Below are positions 16,218-24,007 of a stretch of DNA of 62,148 nt, piece by piece. This DNA is from a virus. Each line of letters starts with the position of its first letter. The first letter of the stretch is position 1. The notes below the pieces were generated by a model. That model ran no database searches, was not told where the DNA came from, and saw only the letters and a program-made list of their open reading frames with translations. The translations under genes were made by a program, and so were the position numbers. The stretch covers positions 1-62,148 of the IMG/VR virus record IMGVR_UViG_3300037010_004533; one strand, given 5' to 3'.

Positions 16218-16685
16218 TTACTCCTGAGCCTTGGGCGCCTCGGCGGCGACGGGATTGGAGGCAGCAGCAGCGGAATCAGCGGCGGTAGCGGCCTCTTCCT
16301 GGGCCTTCTGCACGTAGAGCTGCTTCTTGGCCTCGAAGATCAGGCCGATCACCTCGGCGCGAAGGTTCTTCACCTTGGCCTTGGGGCTGGGGTCCAGCTC
16401 GGCGCCGAAGGTCACGGAAGCGTAGGAGCGCAACTCCCGGGCATCCATCGCCTTCAGCGCGTCGGCGGAGGCGAACTTCGCCTCGATCTCGGGGTCCGGG
16501 GTGGAGCAGGCGGCCGGAATCTCTTCCGTGCCGCCCTTCTCTTCCTCGGAGTCCGCCTCGCGGTCTTCGACCACGAGGTTCAGGGCGATCAGCTCCTCCA
16601 CCTCGGACGGCTCCCCGAAGAGGAAGCCGTCCAGGGGGTTGAGGACGCCCTTGAAGTAGTGGGGCTCGGTCACTCGGTAGCGCAT
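16218..16685 (-). CDS. Hypothetical head-region protein
   Basis: This 155-residue acidic protein starts RYRVTEPHYFKG and contains an E-rich linker (near residue 50) and a C-terminal helical region with an SAP/HeH-like stretch around ALKAMDARELRSYA. Similar short HeH-bearing proteins occur next to capsid genes in Mu-like phages. It lies 2 bp after the capsid gene and is presumably co-expressed with it. Confidence 0.6.
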   Translation of the reverse strand: MRYRVTEPHYFKGVLNPLDGFLFGEPSEVEELIALNLVVEDREADSEEEKGGTEEIPAACSTPDPEIEAKFASADALKAMDARELRSYASVTFGAELDPSPKAKVKNLRAEVIGLIFEAKKQLYVQKAQEEAATAADSAAAASNPVAAEAPKAQE

Positions 16686-16687
16686 GA

Positions 16688-17626
16688 CTAGCTGACCACC
16701 GTGCTGTAGAGGAAGCCGGCGTCGGCGCCCGCGATGTAGAGGCCGTGCTCGTAGATGTATTCGCCCTCGAAGCTGCGGTTGCTCCGGTTGAACTCGGGCG
16801 CCGTCACGACGGGCATGTTCTCCAGCTCGTAGTTGTAGCCGTAGCTGGGGGTCCGGCGGCTCTTGGAGCCGGTGCTCACGTAGGCGAGCACGGCGAAGGT
16901 GCCCCAGATGTCGCTGAAGGTGTCGGTGTCGTCGGCGACGACGGCCTCACCGGACACGACCTTCTCGAGCTGGAAGAGGCGGGCGAGGTCCTCCAGGCTG
17001 GGGATCTGGCTGGAGGTATACTTCAGCCGGTCCAGGATCTTCGCGTTCTTCTGGAGCGCGGTGAGCACCTTGGGGCCGATGACCAAGGTGTTCGGCCGGA
17101 CGCCGACCTTCTGGCGGATCGCGTCCTTGCCGGTGGCGAGCTGGCCGAACACGTCGCCGGTGTCGGTGTCCCAGCGGTCGGTGGAAGTCACCGTCGCCTT
17201 GTTGCTCGCGCTGTAGTTCGCGGCGTTGGTGGCGAGCACGGCGGCCTCGTTCTCGATCTCCAGCCGGACGTTCTGGCTGATGGTCTGGAGGCTCTCGTCG
17301 AACAGCTCGACATCGGCCACGACGCGAGCCTCTTCGGTCGTCTCCACGGGGACGGAGACGCCGAGAGCGTGCTGCTCGAGGGCGTAGGCCGCAGTCCCGT
17401 AGGAGATGTTGACGCGGGGGATCTGCTCGCCAGGGCCGCGCTTGGTGTTGCGGATCCTGAAGGCATCCTTCCCGAACTGGAGGAGCTGGCCCTTGCGGGA
17501 GCGCACGGGCACCCGGGGGAACAGCCAGTCGGCGATCAGGGGGGCCTGCATGTAGCCCCGCGCCACGTCGGTCAGCAGGGGATTCAGGACTCGGGCCTGA
17601 TCCAGGTTCATGAGGTTGGTGGGCAT
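16688..17626 (-). CDS. Major capsid protein
   Basis: This 312-residue protein is assigned as major capsid by order (protease/scaffold, decoration-like protein, capsid, connector) and by its sequence type. It has an N-terminal arm with ADWLFPRVPV and a glycine-punctuated beta region with PGEQIPRVNISYGTAAYA. A long helix-rich middle (ARVVADVELFDES to AAVLATNAANY) is followed by a KDAIRQKVGVRPNTLVIGP spine segment. I cannot confirm HK97 details by eye, but the length and layout fit. Confidence 0.85.
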   Translation of the reverse strand: MPTNLMNLDQARVLNPLLTDVARGYMQAPLIADWLFPRVPVRSRKGQLLQFGKDAFRIRNTKRGPGEQIPRVNISYGTAAYALEQHALGVSVPVETTEEARVVADVELFDESLQTISQNVRLEIENEAAVLATNAANYSASNKATVTSTDRWDTDTGDVFGQLATGKDAIRQKVGVRPNTLVIGPKVLTALQKNAKILDRLKYTSSQIPSLEDLARLFQLEKVVSGEAVVADDTDTFSDIWGTFAVLAYVSTGSKSRRTPSYGYNYELENMPVVTAPEFNRSNRSFEGEYIYEHGLYIAGADAGFLYSTVVS

Positions 17627-17665
17627 GTGAAGCTCCTAAAAGATGGCGGTTGCGATGGGTTCGGC

Positions 17666-18007
17666 TCAGTAGGCGTAGAGGAGGACCTCGATCACCTTCC
17701 CGGCGCCGGACGCGGCTTCCAGGGCCTTGCCACGGGCCTTGCCGGAGGCCTTGGGCGTGATCCGGCCATCGGCCAGGACCTCGACCTCCGCGCCGGCCGT
17801 GATGGCAGCGCCAGCCTCGACGGCGGCGGTGCCCATCACGTCCACGAGGACGCGATCACCGGAGGCCAGGGCCGGGGTGCGGGTGACGCCCAGGGTGTCG
17901 GCGCCGGCCGCAGGATAGGCGCCGGCAGGGGTGATGAAGCGGCAGGCCGCCAGGGCGCCGCCGGCGATCACGCCGAGGGAGAGGATGGGGCGGAACTGGT
18001 TGGACAT
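17666..18007 (-). CDS. DUF2190-like capsid decoration candidate
   Basis: This 113-residue protein is rich in Ala, Gly and Val and reads as repeated beta strands separated by G-D turns (GVIAGGALAACRFI, ASGDRVLVDVMGTAAVEAGAAI). This pattern matches DUF2190 proteins encoded between the protease/scaffold and capsid genes, which are often virion decoration or stabilising proteins. Many automatic annotations call this family RecA-like, which I regard as wrong. Confidence 0.7.
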   Translation of the reverse strand: MSNQFRPILSLGVIAGGALAACRFITPAGAYPAAGADTLGVTRTPALASGDRVLVDVMGTAAVEAGAAITAGAEVEVLADGRITPKASGKARGKALEAASGAGKVIEVLLYAY

Positions 18008-18009
18008 GG

Positions 18010-19272
18010 TTACTTACCTCCGTTTTCCTTGAGGCGGGCGACGGCCTGGATCAGGGAGCAGCCGTGCTTTTCCGCGTAGTCCTTGGCGAGGGCCAGCTCC
18101 TCCAGGCCTTCGGGGTCAACCTCGAAGCCGGGGGCGGCAGCGAACTCGACGGGGGCGGGCCCGTCCGCCGGGGGCTTCGTGCCACCGGACACGTCGCCGA
18201 AGCTGACCACCTTGGGCAGCCCGGTGACGAAGCTCTTGAAGTAGTCGAGCGAGGTGGGCGTCTGCTTCTCGTCGCCCTCGCCGAACTCCAGGGTCGAGGG
18301 GGCCTGATGCAGGCACTCCATGAACTCGACCATGCCGGGGACCAGCGCGGGGATGAGGCGGCCTTCGTTGACCTGGGCCTCGCAGAAGGAGGCGAAGTCA
18401 GCCTTGCGCTGCTTCGTCTCGGCGGCGGTGATGCGAGCTTCGCGGTCGCGCAGCTCCGCATCCTTAGCCTCAAGGGCGGCCTGCTTCTCGGCGAAGTCGG
18501 CCTGCGCCTTGGGGTCGATGGCGGTGGTCGTCATCGCATTCTCCTTCGGTGGAACGACCTCGCCGAACGCGGGGTCGGGGTTGACAGGGGGCGCCTCCAC
18601 GGGCTTCTCCGTGGAGGCGGGGGGATCGTTCTTGGCGGGCTCGCCGAAGCCGGGGGTGGCGACGACGGCCTCGGAATCCAGGTCAGGGCGGGCAGCGGCT
18701 CGCTCCACGTCCTCGACGAGGTAGCTGGGCAGAGCCTTGTCGGCCTCTTCCTTGTTCCATTTGCCGAGCACCCACTCGCGCAGGCCGCGCAGGGCGCGGG
18801 CCAGGGAGCCGACCTCCCAGGTGTTCAGCTCGCCGAACTCGACGGTCACGGAGCCATCCTCGGCAGCGGCGAAGCTGGCGGTCTTCAGGCCCTTCACGGC
18901 GGGGGCGGCAGCGCCCAGGAAACCGACGTGACGCAGGTAGTGCGTCCCGGGCTTGGGATTCGCCGGGGCATCGGGAAGATAGATGCTCGCGCTGATCTTC
19001 TTGAAGGCGCCCTGCTTCACCAGCTCGGCGAAGTCGGGGTTAACCTGCTCGGGCTCGGCCTCCAGGATGCCCTTCTCGTTGAAGGCGAGGCTCTTGACCC
19101 AGCCGTAAGCAGGATCATCGAGCTTGGGGTGGCCGACCACGAGGGGGGCCTGGAAGATCGACGGATCGTAGGAGTCCGCGATCTCCTTGACCGCGCTCTC
19201 GCCGAACTCGATGGTCACGCCACTGACTGCGGTGTGCTTGCCGGTCTTGAATATCTCCAGTCGCTTACTCAC
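18010..19272 (-). CDS. Capsid maturation protease/scaffold (Mu gpI-like)
   Basis: This 420-residue protein uses a GTG start with AGGAGG 7 bp upstream, chosen over longer frames without a ribosome site. The N-terminal part (about 1-165) resembles the Mu I protease: FKTGKHTAVSGVTIEFGE, APLVVGHPKLDDPAYGWVK and FKKISASIYLP are family segments. After a linker, residues 255-320 form a charged coiled coil (KQAALEAKDAELRDREARI), as expected for a scaffold. Such fusions self-cleave during capsid maturation. The motif GTKPPADGPAPVEF near the end may be a capsid-binding tail. Confidence 0.85.
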   Translation of the reverse strand: MSKRLEIFKTGKHTAVSGVTIEFGESAVKEIADSYDPSIFQAPLVVGHPKLDDPAYGWVKSLAFNEKGILEAEPEQVNPDFAELVKQGAFKKISASIYLPDAPANPKPGTHYLRHVGFLGAAAPAVKGLKTASFAAAEDGSVTVEFGELNTWEVGSLARALRGLREWVLGKWNKEEADKALPSYLVEDVERAAARPDLDSEAVVATPGFGEPAKNDPPASTEKPVEAPPVNPDPAFGEVVPPKENAMTTTAIDPKAQADFAEKQAALEAKDAELRDREARITAAETKQRKADFASFCEAQVNEGRLIPALVPGMVEFMECLHQAPSTLEFGEGDEKQTPTSLDYFKSFVTGLPKVVSFGDVSGGTKPPADGPAPVEFAAAPGFEVDPEGLEELALAKDYAEKHGCSLIQAVARLKENGGK

Positions 19273-19326
19273 GCAAGGCCTCCTGGCTACGGGAACTGCG
19301 TCGTAGCCTTCAGCCTGCGGGGGGGG

Positions 19327-19357
19327 CACCTGGTTGTCTGTTTGCCCAGGTGAAAAC
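19327..19357 (-). promoter_or_regulatory. Late motif copy B
   Basis: The core TGTTTGCCCAGGT lies at 19339-19351 and sits in a 7-bp hairpin (19327-19333 with 19346-19352). It is 67-80 bp upstream of the protease/scaffold start and just past the end of the gpG-like gene. Confidence 0.65.
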
Positions 19358-19365
19358 GTGAAGAC

Positions 19366-19818
19366 TCAGGCCTGCTCTAGCACTTTCCGCAGCTCGCCCT
19401 TGATGACCGTGCCGATGCTCTGCCGGTCGCTCTGGCTGATGCCGAGGAAGGGCCGCAGCCGGAGCGGATTCTCGGGGTCCTGGTGATGCTTCGCGTATTC
19501 GGCAGCAGTCCCGATTGCCACGGTGTCCTCGCCGATGAGCTGCCAGTTCAAGGTCTGCCGCATGTAGCCGGTGCGCTGGAGGATCTTCGTGATGAAGCCC
19601 TTCTTCCTCTTCCACTCCTTGTAATCCTCGTTGAGCGGCCTCCAGGCGTTGCCTTCAGGGTCGATCTCCCGCGCCCATCGCTCGTCGGTGTGCCGCTTCA
19701 CCTTCTCGCCGATCCGGCTCAGGATCGGAGGGAGCCACACGCCAGCCTTGGCGAGGAGCTGGAGGCCGTGCTCTACCTTTCGCTTGTCATCGCCTTCCCA
19801 GGTGACGGTGACTTCCAT
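19366..19818 (-). CDS. Virion morphogenesis protein (Mu gpG/P2 gpS-like)
   Basis: This 150-residue protein begins EVTVTWEGDDKRKVEHGLQLLAK and includes the family segment IGEKVKRHTDERWAREIDPEG-x-W-x-PL near the middle, followed by a YAKHHQ and RPFLG region. These are hallmarks of the phage virion morphogenesis family (Mu G, P2 S), which acts in tail or head completion. It lies 1 bp after the gpF-like gene. Confidence 0.85.
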   Translation of the reverse strand: MEVTVTWEGDDKRKVEHGLQLLAKAGVWLPPILSRIGEKVKRHTDERWAREIDPEGNAWRPLNEDYKEWKRKKGFITKILQRTGYMRQTLNWQLIGEDTVAIGTAAEYAKHHQDPENPLRLRPFLGISQSDRQSIGTVIKGELRKVLEQA

Positions 19819-19819
19819 C

Positions 19820-20578
19820 TCAGTCCTCCGCGAGGTATGCCTGGATTTCCTTCCGCAGGCTGTCCGAGATCGGCTTAGAGTAGCCGCGCATCTTCTCCTT
19901 GATGACGGGGCGCATTCGCTCCACGGACGTCTTGCCGGGGGTGTAGTCGAAGCCTATGTCCACGCCAGGCATGGCCTCCCCGGGGCGAGTGGGCATGAGG
20001 GGGTTTGGGGCCTTGTCCAGCACCTTGAGCCCCTTCTCGGCCAAGTCGTTCGCATCCATGGCGAAGACCGTGCATTTGCAGCCCCAGCCGCAGGGCGGGT
20101 AGTGGTCGCTCCAGAAGGTGTCGCTCGCGGCGAGCACCATGCCGTCCCAGGCGAGATGCTGGGGGCGGGGATGCACCGAGTCGCCGTGGCGCCACATCCA
20201 GTAGGGCATCGCCTTCAGGAAGCTCGGCTCGGTCATCTGCGCGTAGCGGCCGGCGCTGTAGGAGGTCAGATAGTTCGTCTCCCAAATCACCCGGGCCCGC
20301 CAGGAGGGCGTTCCATAGTGGACCCAGCCGTGCTTCGAGACAATCTCCTCGAAATTCTTCTGGAACCACTCCAGGCCCTTGCCCTCGGCGATGGCCTGCT
20401 CCACGGCGTTGCGAAGGTCCTGGAGGAGATCCGCCTTCATCGCGCCCGCGACCATGAAGGCGTGGTCGTGCTCGTCCCTCATCACGTCGCGCCAGGACTT
20501 CGTGGGCTTGTTGATCTTGCCCCGAAGGAAGCGGAGCTGCTCGCGGAACGGGAGCCGCAGGGGGAGGTCGATGCTCAT
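19820..20578 (-). CDS. Head morphogenesis protein (Mu gpF/SPP1 gp7-like)
   Basis: This 252-residue protein starts at the ATG overlapping the previous stop (ATGA); longer frames upstream are non-coding in character. It has the Mu F-like minor head pattern: WETNYLTSYSAGRYAQM, then MWRHGDSVHPRPQHLAWDGMVL, and the DHYPPCGWGCKC cysteine motif (near residue 170) seen in this family. The protein is usually a few copies per capsid and is injected or guides portal assembly. Confidence 0.87.
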   Translation of the reverse strand: MSIDLPLRLPFREQLRFLRGKINKPTKSWRDVMRDEHDHAFMVAGAMKADLLQDLRNAVEQAIAEGKGLEWFQKNFEEIVSKHGWVHYGTPSWRARVIWETNYLTSYSAGRYAQMTEPSFLKAMPYWMWRHGDSVHPRPQHLAWDGMVLAASDTFWSDHYPPCGWGCKCTVFAMDANDLAEKGLKVLDKAPNPLMPTRPGEAMPGVDIGFDYTPGKTSVERMRPVIKEKMRGYSKPISDSLRKEIQAYLAED

Positions 20579-20895
20579 GCGCCCTTCCTCACACTCTGCC
20601 GGACGCCCTGGACCAGGATCCGGCCGGCGCTCGTCGTGATCCTGGCGAGGTGGAGGTAGAGGCCGCCGTGGACCCCGCCCTTCACCCACTGGCTCACGTC
20701 GGTCCCTTCGACGGCGGCGTTCCCTTGAAGCATCGTTGCCGTGTCCTCGGTGGTGCCCTGGCGCTCGATGGTCCAAGTCGCGCTCTGGATCGTCTCATTG
20801 GGGGCCAGGAGCGACGCGAAGCCGACCGTCAGCTTGATCGTCTCGCCCGGGTCCTTGGCGCTGAAGTTTAGGGCAGCGTTTTCAATCAGACTCAT
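20575..20895 (-). CDS. Fibre-tail adaptor-like Ig-fold protein
   Basis: This 106-residue protein is predicted to be all beta. It has NETIQSATWTIERQG in the middle and GLYLHLARITTSAGRILVQ near the end, a pattern shared with small Ig-like phage adaptor proteins that link repeat-rich structural proteins to the virion. It overlaps both neighbours by 4 bp and is followed directly by a long repeat protein that could be its partner. Confidence 0.55.
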   Translation of the reverse strand: MSLIENAALNFSAKDPGETIKLTVGFASLLAPNETIQSATWTIERQGTTEDTATMLQGNAAVEGTDVSQWVKGGVHGGLYLHLARITTSAGRILVQGVRQSVRKGA

Positions 20896-22571
20896 GCCGA
20901 CACCTCATAGATTCGGGGTTCAACCTCAACCCGGTGGCCCCGCTCCGGCACCTCCAGGCGGTATTGGCGGGCCCTGGCGATGGCTCCGTGCTGTCTCTCG
21001 GGCAGCTCCACCCGATAGAGCCGGGCGGAAGCCTCGACGCGCTGGGACTCGGCAAGGCCGAAGCCGGAAGCCTCGATCTCGGCGAGGGCGAACAGGATGG
21101 AGACAGGAGAGGCCACCGCTCTAGCCCCGCCCCGGGCTCCGACCCGGGACACGGAATGGGACACGAGCAAGGGCGCAGCACCGACCCGAGCCGCGCCACG
21201 AGCGGATCCAGCAGGGACATGGAACGGGACAACGACCGGAACAGCACCGACCCGTGCGCCGCCCCGCGCTGTGACCGCGCCCCTGGTGTGCGCGAGCGTC
21301 ACGGGGGTCAGGCCCACCTTGGCGCCGGCCTTCAGCCCCAGGGGGGCGACGGAGGCCGTGATCTGCACGGAGGCAGCCGAGACGCGGGCCCCGCCCTTGG
21401 CCGTCACGGCTCCCCGGGCGTGGGTCAGGGTGACGGGAGAGGCGCCCACGGTGGCGGGGACCTTTGCGGCGCCGGCGTAGGCCAGGACGGGCCCCTGGAC
21501 GTGGGCCAGGATGACGGCCGCCGCGCCCACCTTGGCCCCGCCCTTGGCAGAGGCGGACGCGCTCACGGAGGCCTGGACAGGCGAGGCGCCGGCCTTGGCC
21601 CCGCCCTTGGCCGCTACGGAGCCCTGGACATGGGGTGCCTGGACAGGGGCGGCCGAGGTCCGGGCCCCACCCTTGGCTCCGGCGGAGGCGGTGACGGCCA
21701 CCTGAACGGCACTCGCCGAGGACCTGGCCCCGCCCTTGGCGCTGGCGGCGCAGGAGAAGGAGGCGAGGCACCCGTCAGCCCCTACGCTCACGCTCCCGGA
21801 GAGGCCCGGATCAGCCTTGAAGGAGATCAGGACGCTCCCGACCTTCATGTTATAGGTGGAGGCCACCGTCTCGGAGTAGGAGCCGGCCGTTGGCGCCGTC
21901 TTGGAGAACAGGGCCAGCGAGGGGTAGGCGCCGGCCATCTCGTATTGCTTGGCGAAGCCGGTCCCCGATTCCATGAGCATCGGGGCAGAGCTGTAGTTCT
22001 GGCCCCACACACCGATGAGGATAGACCCAGGGGCGCTCGTAGCGACGGCCGCGCTCGCGTGAGAGGAGGAGCTGGAAGCCTCGTCTGCGTCCCACACGAA
22101 GGCATCGAGCACCGCGTCCAGGGTCTTCGCGCAACCGGCGATGACGGTGACGATCAAGCCCTTGTTCGCCCCGGTGCTGCCGAAGGAAACGGCGATGTTT
22201 CCGCTCTCCTTCGCCACGGCATAGAACAGGTGCATGTCGGCGTCGCACCCGCCGGCATAGGAGTAGCCCGATCCGGCCTCGCGGTAGGTGTTCCCGCCCC
22301 CACTGGCCGAGTCTGAACAGGTGGTCGCCAGGAGGGTCGCGGAGGACGTGATGGTGGCAACCACGATCAGGTCCCCGGCCTGCACGTCGAGGCTCGGGAC
22401 AGAGGAGCCCCGAGCGCCGGCGGTGCAGCGGACGAACGGCGGAGTAGGGGCGGGCCCCTGGCTGGACGCAGGCCAGAACCCGGCCCCCGCCACCAGCTCG
22501 GCAGGCGTGGTGCCGTCGAAGGTGGCGAGGAGTGGGCGGGTCGCCCGGATGTTCCAGACGGGCTCGGCCAT
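20892..22571 (-). CDS. Repeat-rich virion surface protein
   Basis: This 559-residue protein has three parts. Residues 1-265 form a beta-rich domain with several Cys and a Ser-rich segment. Residues about 270-480 consist of ten degenerate repeats of 20-27 residues built on [KR]GGA[KR]-x(2-3)-A-x-PV. The last 70 residues carry YRVELPERQ, YRLEVPERG and a terminal R-x-YEV, a motif series seen in virion proteins of other phages. The Ala/Gly-rich repeats suggest an extended or solenoid stalk. No enzyme motif is visible. It lies among head genes together with the small Ig-like adaptor. Confidence 0.6.
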   Translation of the reverse strand: MAEPVWNIRATRPLLATFDGTTPAELVAGAGFWPASSQGPAPTPPFVRCTAGARGSSVPSLDVQAGDLIVVATITSSATLLATTCSDSASGGGNTYREAGSGYSYAGGCDADMHLFYAVAKESGNIAVSFGSTGANKGLIVTVIAGCAKTLDAVLDAFVWDADEASSSSSHASAAVATSAPGSILIGVWGQNYSSAPMLMESGTGFAKQYEMAGAYPSLALFSKTAPTAGSYSETVASTYNMKVGSVLISFKADPGLSGSVSVGADGCLASFSCAASAKGGARSSASAVQVAVTASAGAKGGARTSAAPVQAPHVQGSVAAKGGAKAGASPVQASVSASASAKGGAKVGAAAVILAHVQGPVLAYAGAAKVPATVGASPVTLTHARGAVTAKGGARVSAASVQITASVAPLGLKAGAKVGLTPVTLAHTRGAVTARGGARVGAVPVVVPFHVPAGSARGAARVGAAPLLVSHSVSRVGARGGARAVASPVSILFALAEIEASGFGLAESQRVEASARLYRVELPERQHGAIARARQYRLEVPERGHRVEVEPRIYEVSA

Positions 22572-22575
22572 GATG

Positions 22576-23400
22576 CTACGCGGCGCCGATCACGAAGGTT
22601 CCCAGGACCGTCCCGATGGAGCCGGTCACACACAGATGGAACGGGCAGATGCAGGCGTTCGTCGGAACCTTCGGCATTCCGAGGTAGGCCCAGTCCGACT
22701 TGTCCGTGAAGTTCGCGGACGGAACGGAATTGGAGGCAAGCCGCTTGAACGCGGTCACACCAAAGGATCCGGCGCTCCCCGTGCTGGCCGAGAGGGTGAC
22801 GCTGGAGATGGCCTTGATCCACTTCCCGTTAGTCGGAAGGATCGACATGAGGCGGCTGCCCACGACGCTCGCGGGGATGCTCACGGAGATGTTGCCGGTG
22901 GAATCGTCATGGTAGGTCACGGCCACGGTGGCGGTAACGGCGGTGCTGCCCAGGCCGGAGTAAACCTCCAGGAACCATTGCACGTCGGATCCGTCCGCAG
23001 CACAGCGGCCATCCGACACGGCGCCGGTCAGGGTGGCGCCCACAGTCTGCGCGGTGGTCAAGGTCCCGTTCAGGCCGCCCATGTGGCCGATTCGATCCGC
23101 CCAGATAAAATTCTGGCCGGCATTCGAGAGGGTCACTTCCGTCAAGAGGAGGCGGTTCGTCTTGGTTCCGCCCGCCACGAGGAAGGGAGCCCAGCTCCCA
23201 GGCGTGGAGGCCGTGGGATGGCTCCAGGCTCCAGGGGCGGAGCCGGCGCCGGGGAAGCCGGATTGGATCCAGCCGGAATGGTAGACGCCAGCCGAGGCGC
23301 TCAGGGAGTTCTTGTTGAAGTCCTGCCGGCAACCAGGGCCGCCGGCGCCAGCCGCCGCCATGGCGGCAACAATATCCGCAGGCGTAGCAAAGTCGCTCAC
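22576..23400 (-). CDS. Hypothetical virion protein
   Basis: This 274-residue protein has a GTG start overlapping the stop of the 54-residue gene. It begins with a short helix and an AAAGAGGPGCRQDF turn, then is beta-rich throughout with many Gly, Ser and Thr (for example TATVAVTYHDDSTGNISVSIPASVVG). A CICPFHLC cluster lies near the C-terminus. It resembles virion surface proteins encoded next to fibre-tail adaptors. No specific function is assigned. Confidence 0.55.
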   Translation of the reverse strand: MSDFATPADIVAAMAAAGAGGPGCRQDFNKNSLSASAGVYHSGWIQSGFPGAGSAPGAWSHPTASTPGSWAPFLVAGGTKTNRLLLTEVTLSNAGQNFIWADRIGHMGGLNGTLTTAQTVGATLTGAVSDGRCAADGSDVQWFLEVYSGLGSTAVTATVAVTYHDDSTGNISVSIPASVVGSRLMSILPTNGKWIKAISSVTLSASTGSAGSFGVTAFKRLASNSVPSANFTDKSDWAYLGMPKVPTNACICPFHLCVTGSIGTVLGTFVIGAA

Positions 23401-23561
23401 TGGGTCACCTCAAGGAAACAGGGGGAGAAGGCAGACTCCACCCCCACCAAGAACACGACGGTCTGCCCATCCGAGGCTGTGCCCACCTCGCGCACCGTGA
23501 AGGTGCCGGGGAAGGCGTCCGCGAAGGGCGGGAGGATGTGGACAGAGGCGCCGGGCTGCAT
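23397..23561 (-). CDS. Small hypothetical protein
   Basis: This 54-residue protein starts QPGASVHILPPFADAFPG and ends with FLEVTQ. It is beta-rich (TFTVREVG, TVVFLVGVE), like the small linker proteins seen in this position in other phages. The stop overlaps the GTG start of the next gene, and the start lies 3 bp after the upstream gene, so it is part of a tightly coupled head operon. Confidence 0.65.
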   Translation of the reverse strand: MQPGASVHILPPFADAFPGTFTVREVGTASDGQTVVFLVGVESAFSPCFLEVTQ

Positions 23562-23564
23562 AGG

Positions 23565-23981
23565 TTAGCCCAGCCGCACGAGGCCCACGCCGGAGCTGGG
23601 GATGTTCACCGTGAAGTCGCCGCCGTTCGAGGTGATGGTCGCGCCGAAGTCGATAACCTCCAGGACCTTCCCGGTGGTGGAGTCGTAGAGCACAGCCCCG
23701 TCCGCCGAGATGTTGGAGGTGGGCCAGACGGCATCGGCGAAGTCCACGCTCGCCACGCCGTCAGTCGAAGCGGCCGTGTAGCCAGAGAGGGCGATGCCTC
23801 CGGCGGTGTAGCCGTTGCCGGCGGCGACCTCATTGGCGCCGAGGGCCGAATAGGTGTCGATCTTCCCCACGGTGGCGCCGACCTTGATGAGCGCCAGCTT
23901 GTAGGTATCGCCCGGAGGCATGATGGCAGCCAGGGCCTCGCTCTTGCGGTTGTCCGGCATCCCGGCGGTGATGTTGGTCAT
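23565..23981 (-). CDS. Head-region structural protein
   Basis: This 138-residue protein contains YKLALIKVGATVGKIDTYSALG, YTAGGIALSGYT, VDFADAVWPTSNISADGAVLYD and VIDFGATITSNGGDFTVNIP. This sequence type recurs beside fibre-tail adaptor genes in many phages and is predicted to form a small beta sandwich in the virion. It follows the portal gene after 26 bp. Confidence 0.65.
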   Translation of the reverse strand: MTNITAGMPDNRKSEALAAIMPPGDTYKLALIKVGATVGKIDTYSALGANEVAAGNGYTAGGIALSGYTAASTDGVASVDFADAVWPTSNISADGAVLYDSTTGKVLEVIDFGATITSNGGDFTVNIPSSGVGLVRLG

Positions 23982-24007
23982 GGTGGGACTCCTTCAGGTG
24001 GGGGGGG

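Noticed and set aside
17666-18007. RecA/RadA-type recombinase
   Set aside because: The short Ala/Gly-rich beta protein lacks a Walker motif; the name is a common misannotation of DUF2190.
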